From assembly GCA_900763875.1 (NCBI GenBank), contig CAAFLX010000021.1, forward strand, positions 1 to 64,000: DNA of 64,000 nucleotides, in the 5' to 3' direction. Under the pieces are notes generated by a model. The model ran no database searches. It had not been told where the DNA came from and saw nothing but the letters and a program-made list of their open reading frames with translations. Of the stretch, positions 25,962 to 33,736 are shown one piece after another (within the stretch, counting starts at the first letter, position 1; each line of letters begins with the position of its first letter). Source of the stretch: Clostridia bacterium. GTDB taxonomy: Bacteria > Bacillota > Clostridia > Christensenellales > CAG-917. The translations under genes and the position numbers were made by a program.

Positions 25962-25991
25962 ATTATATCCAAAACGAATCGACAATGTCAA
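25962..25991 (-). promoter_or_regulatory. Promoter of the xpt-nup operon
   Basis: Minus strand TTGACA (perfect), 18 nt, TATAAT (perfect), giving a leader of about 80 nt before xpt. Confidence 0.8.
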
Positions 25992-26302
25992 ACGAAAAGC
26001 ACCACTATTTTGCATTTTCATTAAAAAATTTTAATTTGATACACGAAGGGTATTTTTTTGCCGACATAACTGACAAAAAGTCGTTTTTGTCGCAAGCGTT
26101 TTTTTATACTCGCACTCACTCGCGTGTGTACGCCCACGCGCACGCTTGCCCACGCTCGTATACCCACGCTCGTATGCACGCACCTGACGCGCGTTTCAAT
26201 AATATTGCACCTTGTTTCAATATCCCTTCGATTTTGCGTCAATCGCCTTGTTGAAAGCAAACTGTGCCGCTAAAAAAATAGCAATGGTCACACTTTGACA
26301 TC
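25992..26302. other. Gene-free stretch between xpt promoter and pepP terminator
   Basis: About 310 bp with no supported gene. Its middle (26110-26200) is a C/G-skewed low-complexity stretch of CACGC-type words, with a 13-bp direct repeat CCCACGCTCGTAT at 26149 and 26163 (period 14). Reading frames across it give Arg/Val/His-rich peptides with no recognisable domain. I see no promoter or RNA gene in it. Confidence 0.5.
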
Positions 26303-26331
26303 AAAAAAGCAGGATTTACACCTGCTTTTTG
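26303..26331 (-). terminator. Terminator of the aminopeptidase gene
   Basis: AAAAAGCAGG / CCTGCTTTTT, 7-nt loop, T-run on the minus strand (also usable on plus), 35 nt past the stop. Confidence 0.85.
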
Positions 26332-26365
26332 TTGTTAAATTTAATTTTTGTTGTTCAAAGCAAAA

Positions 26366-28123
26366 TCAAATTGCTCTCGTTGCTTTTTCAAGGAATTTCA
26401 AATCCTTGCCGTCAAGGTGCTTGCCGATGACCTTGCGCACTTGCTTGTGGTAGTCGTTGAGCCACTTCTTTTCATCCTCGTCGAGCATAGCGACATCGAT
26501 AGCGTCGAGGTCGAAAGGCACGAGCGTTATTGTTTCAAACTTGCAAAATACTCCGAATTCCGTCTTTTCGTTTTCAACGCAGAGGACGAGGTTTTCGTGT
26601 CTTACGCCAAACTTGCCTTCCGCATAGTAGCCCGGTTCGTTTGAAGTTATCATACCGGGCAAGATGGCAAACTTTTGCGCATTTGCTCTCGGAGAGATGT
26701 TTTGCGGCCCTTCGTGAACGTTGAGCAGATACCCCACGCCGTGTCCCGTGCCGTGACGATAGTCCAAGCCGAGCTTGTACATAGGCAATCTTGACAGCAA
26801 GTCGAGGCGCGCGCCGACCGTTCCTTTGGGGAACACCGCTCTTGCAAGCGCGATATGCGATTTTAGCACGATAGTAAACGCCTCTTTTTCCTCTTTTGTT
26901 GTCTTGCCCATTGCAAAAGTACGAGTAATATCAGTCGTGCCGAAGCGGTATTGTCCGCCGCTGTCCACAAGCAAAAGCCCCTTGTTTTCCACTTTTTTGT
27001 TGGTTTCGGGAGTTGCCGAATAGTGCACGATTGCGCCGTTTGAGGCGTATCCGCAAATGGTGTCAAAACTCAAATCTATGCAATTTTTGCACTCTCGTCT
27101 GAACGCTTCGAGCTTGTCGGCAAGCGAGATTTCGCTCATATCTTCCTTGCCCGCGCGCTCTTTGAGATAGCGCATAAACTTGAGCATAGCCACGCCGTCA
27201 AGGACGTGCGCTTTTTTCATATTGCTGATTTCAACCTTGTTTTTGATTGCTTTGCGAGCGGTTGTAGGAAAAACTTCCGCCTCGATAGCGTTGCCGATGC
27301 GAGAAAAGAGCGCGTAGTTGGTCTTTTCCTTGTCGATAAGCACGTTGCCTTGCAATCCGCTTGCAACATTGTACACTTCGTTGTAGGGCAACAAACAAAC
27401 GCCGTTGTCGGCAAGAACTCTCTTCCCTTTTTCGTCGAGTTTTCTCTCGTCCATAAACAGGGTTGCTTCGCCGCCCGACACGATTGCGTACGCATAATTG
27501 ACGGGGTTGTATTCGATGTCGCTACCGCGCATATTGAAAAGCCAAGCGATGTCATCGAGCGAGGACACCAACGCCGCATCGCAGTCTTGCTTTTTGACAT
27601 CGTTTTGCAAAGTTTCAATCTTGCTCTTTACGCTCTCGCCTGCCGCTTTATCCGTCAAAAACCACGCATTTGTCGCCTCGACTTCGGGACGATTTGTCCA
27701 AATATGGTCAATTATATCGTCGCAATCCACAATCTCAACGCCCTTCACCGCGCGTTTCAACGCCTCTACAAATCCAACCGTCGCCGTCTTGAAATCGAAA
27801 GCGAGCCTCGGTCTGTTCGACAGTGTTTTGACAAACTCGAAAATGGTGGGAACACCTTCTTCGCCTGCCTTCATAAGCACGGTGTCGGTTGCTTTGAGCT
27901 GCTCTGCTGCTTGCAGAAAATATCTTCCGTCCGTCCAAAGATACGCGTTGTCTTTGGTCACGACAAGCGTGCCTGCGCTACCCGTAAAACCGCACAAAAA
28001 CGCGCGCGTCTTGAAGTGGTCAACGATATATTCGCTGCCGTGGTCGTCGCTTGTAAACACAACGTAAGCGTCAAGGTTGCTCTCTTTGACAAATTCTTGC
28101 AATTTGATGATGTCTTGTTTCAT
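26366..28123 (-). CDS. Xaa-Pro aminopeptidase (M24B)
   Basis: A 585-residue cytoplasmic aminopeptidase P removing N-terminal residues before proline. It has two creatinase-like N-terminal domains (opening with FTSDDHGSEYI, and a second from about 170) and a C-terminal pita-bread domain with the metal ligands in LLVDSGGQYRFGTTDITRTF (two Asp), YRHGTGHGVGYLLNVHE (His), ITSNEPGYY (Glu) and VRHENLVL (Glu). The three-domain size is that of the eukaryote-like long PepP found in many Clostridia. The ATG at 28123 is used, a TTG two codons earlier is possible. Monocistronic, with own promoter and terminator. Confidence 0.93.
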   Translation of the reverse strand: MKQDIIKLQEFVKESNLDAYVVFTSDDHGSEYIVDHFKTRAFLCGFTGSAGTLVVTKDNAYLWTDGRYFLQAAEQLKATDTVLMKAGEEGVPTIFEFVKTLSNRPRLAFDFKTATVGFVEALKRAVKGVEIVDCDDIIDHIWTNRPEVEATNAWFLTDKAAGESVKSKIETLQNDVKKQDCDAALVSSLDDIAWLFNMRGSDIEYNPVNYAYAIVSGGEATLFMDERKLDEKGKRVLADNGVCLLPYNEVYNVASGLQGNVLIDKEKTNYALFSRIGNAIEAEVFPTTARKAIKNKVEISNMKKAHVLDGVAMLKFMRYLKERAGKEDMSEISLADKLEAFRRECKNCIDLSFDTICGYASNGAIVHYSATPETNKKVENKGLLLVDSGGQYRFGTTDITRTFAMGKTTKEEKEAFTIVLKSHIALARAVFPKGTVGARLDLLSRLPMYKLGLDYRHGTGHGVGYLLNVHEGPQNISPRANAQKFAILPGMITSNEPGYYAEGKFGVRHENLVLCVENEKTEFGVFCKFETITLVPFDLDAIDVAMLDEDEKKWLNDYHKQVRKVIGKHLDGKDLKFLEKATRAI

Positions 28124-28153
28124 AACCAACCTGAATAGTTTTATTTGAAACCA

Positions 28154-28182
28154 ATTATACCACCAACAATTTGCAATGGCAA
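28154..28182 (-). promoter_or_regulatory. Promoter of the aminopeptidase gene
   Basis: Minus strand TTGCCA, 17 nt, TATAAT, 31 nt before the ATG. A second possible promoter (TTGCCG, 16 nt, TATAAT) lies about 80 nt further upstream near 28237. Confidence 0.7.
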
Positions 28183-28304
28183 TATATTATGTCAAACAAA
28201 AAACGGAAGATAGGCCTAGAGCAAACCGCATTTATTATACGCCAACTACGTCTTGCGGCAACTATGGTTGAACGGAACAAGTCGAGACGGAACGAGTTTT
28301 TGAA

Positions 28305-28988
28305 TTATTTGCCGCCGAGGACAAAAATCTCATTGCCGTTGTATACGCCAAAAGTTTTTGCACCGTCCGTTTGCCCTTCATATAATTGAACGGGTGACGT
28401 GCCTTTTTCAATAACGGGCTTGCCCTGCGCGTCTTTTATCAAATAGTATCCTATCATGCTTGCACTCTTCTCGGTATATTTGTAGCCGACACGAAATACG
28501 TTTATGGTATCTCCGACGTTTGCCTCGTCCAGTTCTTTTTTGTTTGCCATATACAAATACACGACAGTATCCTCCCCGATTTTCACCGCATAGCGCATAA
28601 CAACCGCAATGCTGTCTGCCGCGTTGAAGAATGTCCCATACGCGCTATCCATACTCCCGACATAACCGTAGGTTTTTCTAGGAACAACTGTTTGCGCATA
28701 TGCGTGCATAACGCCGTCCTCGATTTTCGGTGCGCTCGGATCATAAAGATGTGCATAATATGCGGTGACGTTTAAGCCATGAGTGTTTGTGCCGTCCGCA
28801 TAATTCATCATATTCACCATATCTTGCGTGAAAGACGGATACTCAAAAGCGGCAATATCCTTGTTTAGCACTTCGGATTTAGGCTCGGCGGCGGCTTGAG
28901 CATAGGCAAACACGGCAAACACTCCTCCGACGCACAAAACGACGGCAATCAACGCAACGGCGCAAAAAAACGTAAAAGTCTTAGCCAT
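28305..28988 (-). CDS. Exported protein with SipW-type signal peptide, TasA-like context
   Basis: A 227-residue protein. The N-terminal hydrophobic stretch ends GGVFAVFAYAQAAAE, matching the G-x-[FY]-A-x-F-[SA] pattern of SipW-dependent signal peptides, so the mature protein is secreted. The rest is beta-rich with many Tyr, Gly and Asn (for example YGYVGSMDSAYGTFF) and no domain I recognise. The ATG at 28988 has AAAGGAG upstream and overlaps the peptidase stop by 8 nt, so it is coupled to the peptidase gene. It is probably a second substrate and perhaps a matrix or fibre component. It ends with a short Gly-rich tail. Confidence 0.8.
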   Translation of the reverse strand: MAKTFTFFCAVALIAVVLCVGGVFAVFAYAQAAAEPKSEVLNKDIAAFEYPSFTQDMVNMMNYADGTNTHGLNVTAYYAHLYDPSAPKIEDGVMHAYAQTVVPRKTYGYVGSMDSAYGTFFNAADSIAVVMRYAVKIGEDTVVYLYMANKKELDEANVGDTINVFRVGYKYTEKSASMIGYYLIKDAQGKPVIEKGTSPVQLYEGQTDGAKTFGVYNGNEIFVLGGK

Positions 28989-30279
28989 TTTCGCTCCTTT
29001 CGCCTGTGTTTTTGCGGTTTTGACGGCGCAATTTGGCTTGCTCTTTTTTGTAAGACTTTTCGTCCTCGATGATTTTGTTTGCGATATCCACGCTGTCTTT
29101 TGCCGCCTGCATAGCCTTTTCATCGGTGATTTTCAAGGTTATAGGCGCACTTTTTACACGCACCTTGTTGCCTGCAACATACCTTTTGAAATTGTCGTTT
29201 GGCATAAGATATTCGCAAGTGACAATGCCTCGCTTTATCAAAACGCGCACCAAACGACCGCTTCCCGACTTGTATTCCTCAAACCTGTCGTTTGCAATTT
29301 TGCGACTACCCTCAATCGCCGCGGCGTGCGCAACGATTTCGTCGTAAAAGCGTTTTTGCTCATCGGACAACTCCGCATATTTTTCGCTTAGCGTTTGCGT
29401 TTTCGGCTTGTCAAAATTAAGCGTTTGCGTGCTCGAATCGTCGTTTTCGACGTCTTGAACACTCTCGTTGACAGCGGACGTTGCGGCGTTGCTTTTCTCT
29501 TTTTCGCTTTGCAATTCGCCGTTTATAGCCGCCATACGCAACGCAGATTCTTTTTTCAGCTTTCGTTCAGTAAGCAGATACGCCGCCACCGCGCACACAA
29601 ACAAGACGATGCACAAATACCCTGCCGGTGAATTCATAAACACTACGAAACTGCCTATATACGGCACTTTTTCGCCTTGATAAATTCCCCTCATTTGAGA
29701 GTATAAAACGGGGAATTTGTCCGAATATCTGTTGGCGTCGCCTTGCAAAACAAATCTCCTGTACGGGTGCGTGGCGTCGGGTTCTTTGATGTCAACTATG
29801 CGGTGAACGACCATTTTTCCGTCCACCTCGTAAACGACTATATCAAAGAGTTTGAGTTCGCTCTCTTTTGGGAGCGGCGCAACCTTTATAAGATCGAACA
29901 TCTGAATTTGGTTGTCCAACTTGTTGTCGAAAAGATACTTGTTCGTCTCGTCTTTTTTTGCCATAGACTGGCTTTTCACCACCTTGACAACGGTATGTTC
30001 GATGGGTTTGTTCTCGTTGATTTTCACGCTCAACGACAGCGCAAAAACGACAATCGCGCACACCAAAAACAGTGCCGACACAATCTTTTCAGCCCAATAT
30101 GCGGCGTTGCGCTTTGCGCCCTTTGCCTGAGCTTTTTTGATTTCATCGTCGGCAAGGCCACCCCGTATGAGCTTTAATTGCATCTTTGCATAAACGGTTA
30201 TCATCGTGGCAAAGAACGCCGTCAATGCCACGAACACAACCAAACATAGGACGAAAATATAAATCTCGTAACCCGTCAT
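28981..30279 (-). CDS. SipW-type signal peptidase I with unknown C-terminal domain
   Basis: A 432-residue membrane serine peptidase. Two N-terminal helices (about 6-30 and 65-85) precede the S26B catalytic domain: KSQSM with catalytic Ser near 105, FDIVVYEV, VVHRI with His near 159 in place of the Lys of ordinary signal peptidases, and VLQGDANRY. That Ser/His dyad is typical of the SipW/ER group. A helix near 215-236 follows, then a cytoplasmic part of almost 200 residues: a low-complexity linker and a domain (about 300-425) with LSDEQKRFYDEIVAH and RLVRVLIKRGIVTCEYLM that I cannot assign. SipW proteins usually end after the last helix. The ATG at 30279 has GGAG upstream. Flanked by two likely substrates. 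Confidence 0.85.
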   Translation of the reverse strand: MTGYEIYIFVLCLVVFVALTAFFATMITVYAKMQLKLIRGGLADDEIKKAQAKGAKRNAAYWAEKIVSALFLVCAIVVFALSLSVKINENKPIEHTVVKVVKSQSMAKKDETNKYLFDNKLDNQIQMFDLIKVAPLPKESELKLFDIVVYEVDGKMVVHRIVDIKEPDATHPYRRFVLQGDANRYSDKFPVLYSQMRGIYQGEKVPYIGSFVVFMNSPAGYLCIVLFVCAVAAYLLTERKLKKESALRMAAINGELQSEKEKSNAATSAVNESVQDVENDDSSTQTLNFDKPKTQTLSEKYAELSDEQKRFYDEIVAHAAAIEGSRKIANDRFEEYKSGSGRLVRVLIKRGIVTCEYLMPNDNFKRYVAGNKVRVKSAPITLKITDEKAMQAAKDSVDIANKIIEDEKSYKKEQAKLRRQNRKNTGERSENG

Positions 30280-30290
30280 AACCCACTCCG

Positions 30291-30866
30291 TCAATTTGTC
30301 TCGCTCACGGTGATTGTGATTGTCGCCAAGTCAAAAGCACTCTTGAAATCGTTGTAGTCCGCAAGAGTCGGCAACGAAATCTCGTTCATTGCAAGATAAG
30401 GCGCAAGGTCAACCGTGTATTCAAACACCGAGCCGTTTTTTGTGCCCTTGCCGAGCGCAATGCCCGTTGTCGGATAAGCGGAGGTTGTTTTGAAAATCGC
30501 CGTACCTTTGTATTCGTTGTTTGCAAAAGCGATTTCCATTTTGAGGTTCACGCCGTTGTCAACAACGTCTTTGTCCGCGCCTTGCGCAGGGGAAAAGGTC
30601 AATTTCACGTTGTTTTGAGTTTTGAGTCCCGTCACAAGCGTTCCGCTTCCGCCCTCTAGTTTGCCTTTGTCGTCAACTTCGATCTTAAACGTACTTGCGT
30701 CGATTGCAATAGTTCCTTTTTTTGCTTCGGTTGTGCTGTTTGCAATCTCTTTATTGAGCGTTGCATTTGCAGGAGCGACATCTTGTTGCGCATAGCTGAA
30801 CGTCGCATACACGCCGCCCACGATAAGCACGAAAGCCAAGGCAAAAATAATTCCCAATCTTTTCAT
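30291..30866 (-). CDS. Exported TasA/camelysin-like protein with SipW-type signal peptide
   Basis: A 191-residue protein. The signal peptide MKRLGIIFALAFVLIVGGVY continues ATFSYAQQ, the Y-A-T-F-S pattern recognised by SipW peptidases. The mature part is a beta-rich domain (IAIDASTFKIEVDDKGKL onward) about 165 residues long with no cysteine, in line with TasA/camelysin-type matrix proteins, although the match is by architecture and context. First gene of the three-gene unit; its stop is 11 nt from the peptidase start. TTTAGGAG precedes the ATG. In relatives such proteins form cell-surface fibres or metallopeptidases; which applies here is open. Confidence 0.82.
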   Translation of the reverse strand: MKRLGIIFALAFVLIVGGVYATFSYAQQDVAPANATLNKEIANSTTEAKKGTIAIDASTFKIEVDDKGKLEGGSGTLVTGLKTQNNVKLTFSPAQGADKDVVDNGVNLKMEIAFANNEYKGTAIFKTTSAYPTTGIALGKGTKNGSVFEYTVDLAPYLAMNEISLPTLADYNDFKSAFDLATITITVSETN

Positions 30867-30928
30867 TTGTTTGTCTCCTAAATCTTTATTTTTTTACTTT
30901 AAGTTTGTTTTATACAAAAAACGAAAGC

Positions 30929-30970
30929 ATTATATTCACGCACCCTATTTGAGTAAAGAGACTTGGTCTC
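30929..30970 (-). promoter_or_regulatory. Promoter with adjoining palindrome, TasA-like/SipW operon
   Basis: Minus strand TTTACT, 17 nt, TATAAT (30929-30957). Directly upstream of the -35 box is the 13-bp inverted repeat GAGAC-CAA-GTCTC (30958-30970), centred near position -43. The ccdA promoter has the same arrangement. Confidence 0.7.
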
Positions 30971-31002
30971 GTTTCTCGGCTTTTTCACAAAGTTATTCAT
31001 AA

Positions 31003-31034
31003 AAAAGCAAAAATGCACACCATAAAGGCGCACA
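31003..31034 (-). terminator. Terminator of the ccdA-tlpA-trx operon
   Basis: Minus strand AAAATGTGCGCC pairs with GGTGTGCATTTT (with G-U pairs), then a T-rich tail TTGCTTTTTT, about 25 nt past the thioredoxin stop. Confidence 0.65.
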
Positions 31035-31056
31035 TTTTGTGCCAAAAGTTGTGTGA

Positions 31057-31374
31057 TTATAAGTTTTTCTCGATGATTTTTTCGATTTCCGAGGCGCGCC
31101 TCACGCCCAAAAACGAAGCGACCGTCTTGCCGTTTTTGTAGAATATGACGGTGGGAATGCTCGATATACCCAGTTTTGCCGCAATGCTTTCTTCCTCGTC
31201 AACGTTTATCTTGACAACCTTGATTTTGCCCTCGTATTTTTTTTGAATCTCTTCCAAAATCGGCGCAAGTGCCTTGCAAGGGCCGCACCAAGTTGCGTAC
31301 AAGTCCACAAGCACAAGTTTGTCGGACAAAATCACTTCTTGTTGAAAATTGCTTCTTCCTACTTCCAAAACCAT
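31057..31374 (-). CDS. trxA: Thioredoxin
   Basis: A 105-residue cytoplasmic thioredoxin with active site WCGPCKALAP (about 30-39), cis-Pro in GISSIPT and the family's central DEEE strand (KINVDEEESIAAKLGI). Reduces disulfides and can feed electrons to CcdA. It starts 3 nt after the TlpA-like gene and is the last gene of the operon ccdA, tlpA-like, trx, so it is probably the cytoplasmic electron donor for the membrane relay. Confidence 0.95.
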   Translation of the reverse strand: MVLEVGRSNFQQEVILSDKLVLVDLYATWCGPCKALAPILEEIQKKYEGKIKVVKINVDEEESIAAKLGISSIPTVIFYKNGKTVASFLGVRRASEIEKIIEKNL

Positions 31375-31377
31375 ATT

Positions 31378-31929
31378 TTATTCTCCTTTTTGCAATAATT
31401 GCGAAATATAACTTCTGAGCGTCGCCTCGCTCATCGCGCCCGTGCGTTGCGCTCCGATATTGCCTTGCGCGGTGATAAACACCGTCACGGGAATGGACGA
31501 AACCGAATAGGCATTTCTGCCGCCGTCCTTATCGTCGAAATAAAGGGGGAACTTGTAGCCGTTACTCTCGACAAATCTTTTGACGGCTTGTTTGTCCTCG
31601 CCCGACAGATTCACCATCAAAAAGTGAACCTTGCCCTCATACTCTTTTGCAAGTTTGTCAAAGTGCGGCAGCTCGGCTTTGCAAGGCGGACACCACGACG
31701 CCCAAAAATTGATGACGACGGGCTTGCCGATGAACTGCGACAATGTGACCTCTTTGCCGTCCTTGTCGGTGACGGTAAAGTCCTTGTAGTTGCCCTTGTC
31801 TTGTATCGTGGGATTTTGACCTTGCGGGTCAACCTTTCCCGACAATTTTTTATAGCCGAAATACGCGCCTACGACTACGCCTGCAAACAGCGCAACGATG
31901 AGTATTATCAAACTTATTTTTTTAACCAT
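31378..31929 (-). CDS. TlpA/ResA-like membrane-anchored thioredoxin
   Basis: A 183-residue protein with an N-terminal uncleaved membrane helix (about 5-26) and an extracytoplasmic AhpC/TSA-Redoxin thioredoxin fold with active site WASWCPPCKAELPHF and cis-Pro in SSIPVTVF. It should act outside the membrane, reducing disulfides with electrons passed through CcdA. AGGAGG precedes the ATG, and the gene sits between ccdA and trxA in the same operon. Substrates are not known; cytochrome c maturation genes are absent nearby, so a role in general exported disulfide reduction or peroxide handling is equally likely. Confidence 0.92.
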   Translation of the reverse strand: MVKKISLIILIVALFAGVVVGAYFGYKKLSGKVDPQGQNPTIQDKGNYKDFTVTDKDGKEVTLSQFIGKPVVINFWASWCPPCKAELPHFDKLAKEYEGKVHFLMVNLSGEDKQAVKRFVESNGYKFPLYFDDKDGGRNAYSVSSIPVTVFITAQGNIGAQRTGAMSEATLRSYISQLLQKGE

Positions 31930-31942
31930 ACTTTTTTACCTC

Positions 31943-32941
31943 CTATCTCAAAAGCGCGCCTAGCTTGTCCATAACGCCTGTTGCCATCAGCACGCCCATC
32001 ACGACAAGCAAACTTCCGCTTATGATTTTTATCACTTTAAAATGCCGCTTTATAAAGCCGAACAACTTCTTTGTTTTGTCTGTCAAAACCGCCGTGACGA
32101 TAAACGGAATGCCTATGCCTAGCGAATAACAAAGCAACAACACTATGCCCTTGACAACCGTCCCCGACGTTGAGGCAAGCGCGAGTGCCGAGCCCAAAAA
32201 CGCGCCTGTACACGGGCCTACGCCCACCGCAAACACTATGCCGAACAAGAATGCCGACCACACGCTTTTTATCTTGTACGTCTTTCTGATTCCTTTGAAA
32301 AACGGCAATCTAAACAGCCCGATGTACGACAATCCGAATATTATGACAATGACGCCGGCAACGATGTTTATGATTTTTTTGTACTTGGCGATATATCCGC
32401 TGACAAGCCCCACAAGTCCGCCGAACACGATAAACATCAACGTGAACCCAAGCACGAAAAACAGCGACATCACAAGCACGCGATACTTTTTCTTGCTCGC
32501 TTTCTTTTTCTCGGCGTTTGGCAAAGCGATTTCGCCTGCCGCCGCTTTGTCCGATACGATTTCGTCGCCCCCGCCTACGTTTGAAATGTCGGCAACGGCT
32601 GTTTGTTTTTCGTTGTTAGTCGCTGTAGCGTCGGCAACGACTTGCTCGATTGCAGCTACGCTATCCGCATTTGCATGGGCAACGAGGCTGTTTTCATCAT
32701 CGGTTTCGAGTGCCAAATCTTTGTCGGCAAGAATCGTTTCGGCATCGGAGTTTGAAACGGTTTCGTTTACACCGCCTTGCTCAAACGCCGTTTCAACGTT
32801 CGCATCGGCAAGCGGCGGTTGAGACTCGCTCTCCGATTCGTCGTCGCCTGCAAAATAGGAAAGATACAGCGGTATCATCGGCAGCATACACGGCGATACA
32901 AACGACGCAAGCCCTTCAAGAAACGTCAGCAAAAAGTCCAT
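31943..32941 (-). CDS. ccdA: CcdA/DsbD-type thiol electron transporter with large acidic loop
   Basis: A 332-residue membrane protein carrying reducing power across the membrane. The N-terminal helix FLTFLEGLASFVSPCMLPMI contains the first conserved Cys, and GVGPCTGAFLGSALALA the second, as in CcdA. Family members are about 240 residues. The extra length is an insert between helix 1 and helix 2 (about 30-155), an acidic Ala/Glu/Asp/Asn-rich loop without cysteine ending in a Lys patch (EKKKASKKKYR). It is the first gene of the operon with tlpA-like and trxA, giving a complete thioredoxin-to-exported-thioredoxin relay. Confidence 0.9.
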   Translation of the reverse strand: MDFLLTFLEGLASFVSPCMLPMIPLYLSYFAGDDESESESQPPLADANVETAFEQGGVNETVSNSDAETILADKDLALETDDENSLVAHANADSVAAIEQVVADATATNNEKQTAVADISNVGGGDEIVSDKAAAGEIALPNAEKKKASKKKYRVLVMSLFFVLGFTLMFIVFGGLVGLVSGYIAKYKKIINIVAGVIVIIFGLSYIGLFRLPFFKGIRKTYKIKSVWSAFLFGIVFAVGVGPCTGAFLGSALALASTSGTVVKGIVLLLCYSLGIGIPFIVTAVLTDKTKKLFGFIKRHFKVIKIISGSLLVVMGVLMATGVMDKLGALLR

Positions 32942-32964
32942 ACCAAACCCTCCTTTTTTGCACC

Positions 32965-33006
32965 ATTATAGCCGCCCTATTCGAGCAAATAAAGAGAGTT
33001 GCTCTC
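32965..33006 (-). promoter_or_regulatory. Promoter with adjoining palindrome, ccdA operon
   Basis: Minus strand TTTATT, 17 nt, TATAAT (32965-32993), with the inverted repeat GAGAG-CAA-CTCTC directly abutting the -35 box (32994-33006). Same architecture and same CAA centre as the TasA-like promoter. A Crp/Fnr-family gene lies next door. Confidence 0.7.
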
Positions 33007-33011
33007 ACAAG

Positions 33012-33041
33012 AAAAAGACCGAGCGTTTTTACACTCGGTCG
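33012..33041 (-). terminator. Terminator of the Crp/Fnr-family gene
   Basis: Minus strand GACCGAG, 10-nt loop, CTCGGTC, then TTTTTC. About 30 nt past the regulator stop. Confidence 0.8.
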
Positions 33042-33069
33042 GTTGCGGAAAATATTATTTTACGATGTA

Positions 33070-33735
33070 TTACATTAAATCTTTTAGTTTTTGCATGTCG
33101 AGAATTTTGATTTTGCCTCGTCCGTATTCGACAATGCCGTCCTTTGCAAATTGCCGTATGGTTTTGCCTGCCACCTCTCGTGCGGAACTGGTCATTTTGG
33201 CAATCTCCTCTTGGGTGATATGAAACTCGGTTTCGCCCGTGTAGACGTATCTTTCAACCAAAAACGCCGCCATTCTCCTCTCGTAGCGAGTGAACAAAAG
33301 GCTGTGCAACGTCGTCATACACATCGAAAACCTGTCCGCCAGCGTTTCAAAAATCACGCAGCGCACCTGCACGTTCTCGTCCATAATCTTCTTGATTGCG
33401 CACGACTTGACCGCCAAAAGCACACTGTCCGTTTCAACGACAAACTTTGCGTCAAACGTGATATGCTCCAATATGCAAGCCGCCGACAACAACCCCATTT
33501 CGTTTGCGCGCAACTCAAACAGCGTGATTTCTCTGAAATTTTCATCATCGATTATCGCCCTAACTTCGCCGTCAAGAATCAAAAACGGGCCGATGCAGTG
33601 ATTGATAAGCCCCGTGATGACTTCCCCCTTTTTGCACACCACGATTTCGGAATCATTCAGCACGATATCCTTTTGCTCGTCAGTCAAATATTCATAAAAT
33701 GGCAAATCTTGAATTGCCGTCGATTTTTCAAACAT
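33070..33735 (-). CDS. Crp/Fnr-family transcription regulator
   Basis: A 221-residue regulator with an N-terminal cyclic-nucleotide-type beta barrel (about 15-130) and a C-terminal winged helix (HITQEEIAKMTSSAREVAGKTI, about 165-200, recognition helix SSAREVAGKTIRQF). It lacks the N-terminal Cys cluster of Fnr, so no iron-sulfur cluster is predicted. It has scattered Cys (about 34, 47, 88) that could sense thiols, a speculation. It lies upstream of ccdA-tlpA-trx on the same strand but is separated by a terminator. AAAAGGAG precedes the ATG. Plausible controller of the neighbouring redox and SipW operons. Confidence 0.9.
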   Translation of the reverse strand: MFEKSTAIQDLPFYEYLTDEQKDIVLNDSEIVVCKKGEVITGLINHCIGPFLILDGEVRAIIDDENFREITLFELRANEMGLLSAACILEHITFDAKFVVETDSVLLAVKSCAIKKIMDENVQVRCVIFETLADRFSMCMTTLHSLLFTRYERRMAAFLVERYVYTGETEFHITQEEIAKMTSSAREVAGKTIRQFAKDGIVEYGRGKIKILDMQKLKDLM

Positions 33736-33736
33736 A

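Noticed and set aside
25872..26021. N-terminal extension of Xpt
   Set aside because: It runs through a TTGACA-18-TATAAT promoter and the palindrome; Xpt proteins begin at the chosen ATG.
26021..26260. A minus-strand reading frame giving an Arg/Val/His-rich peptide
   Set aside because: It is produced by the CACGC-rich repeat, has no ribosome site and no recognisable domain.
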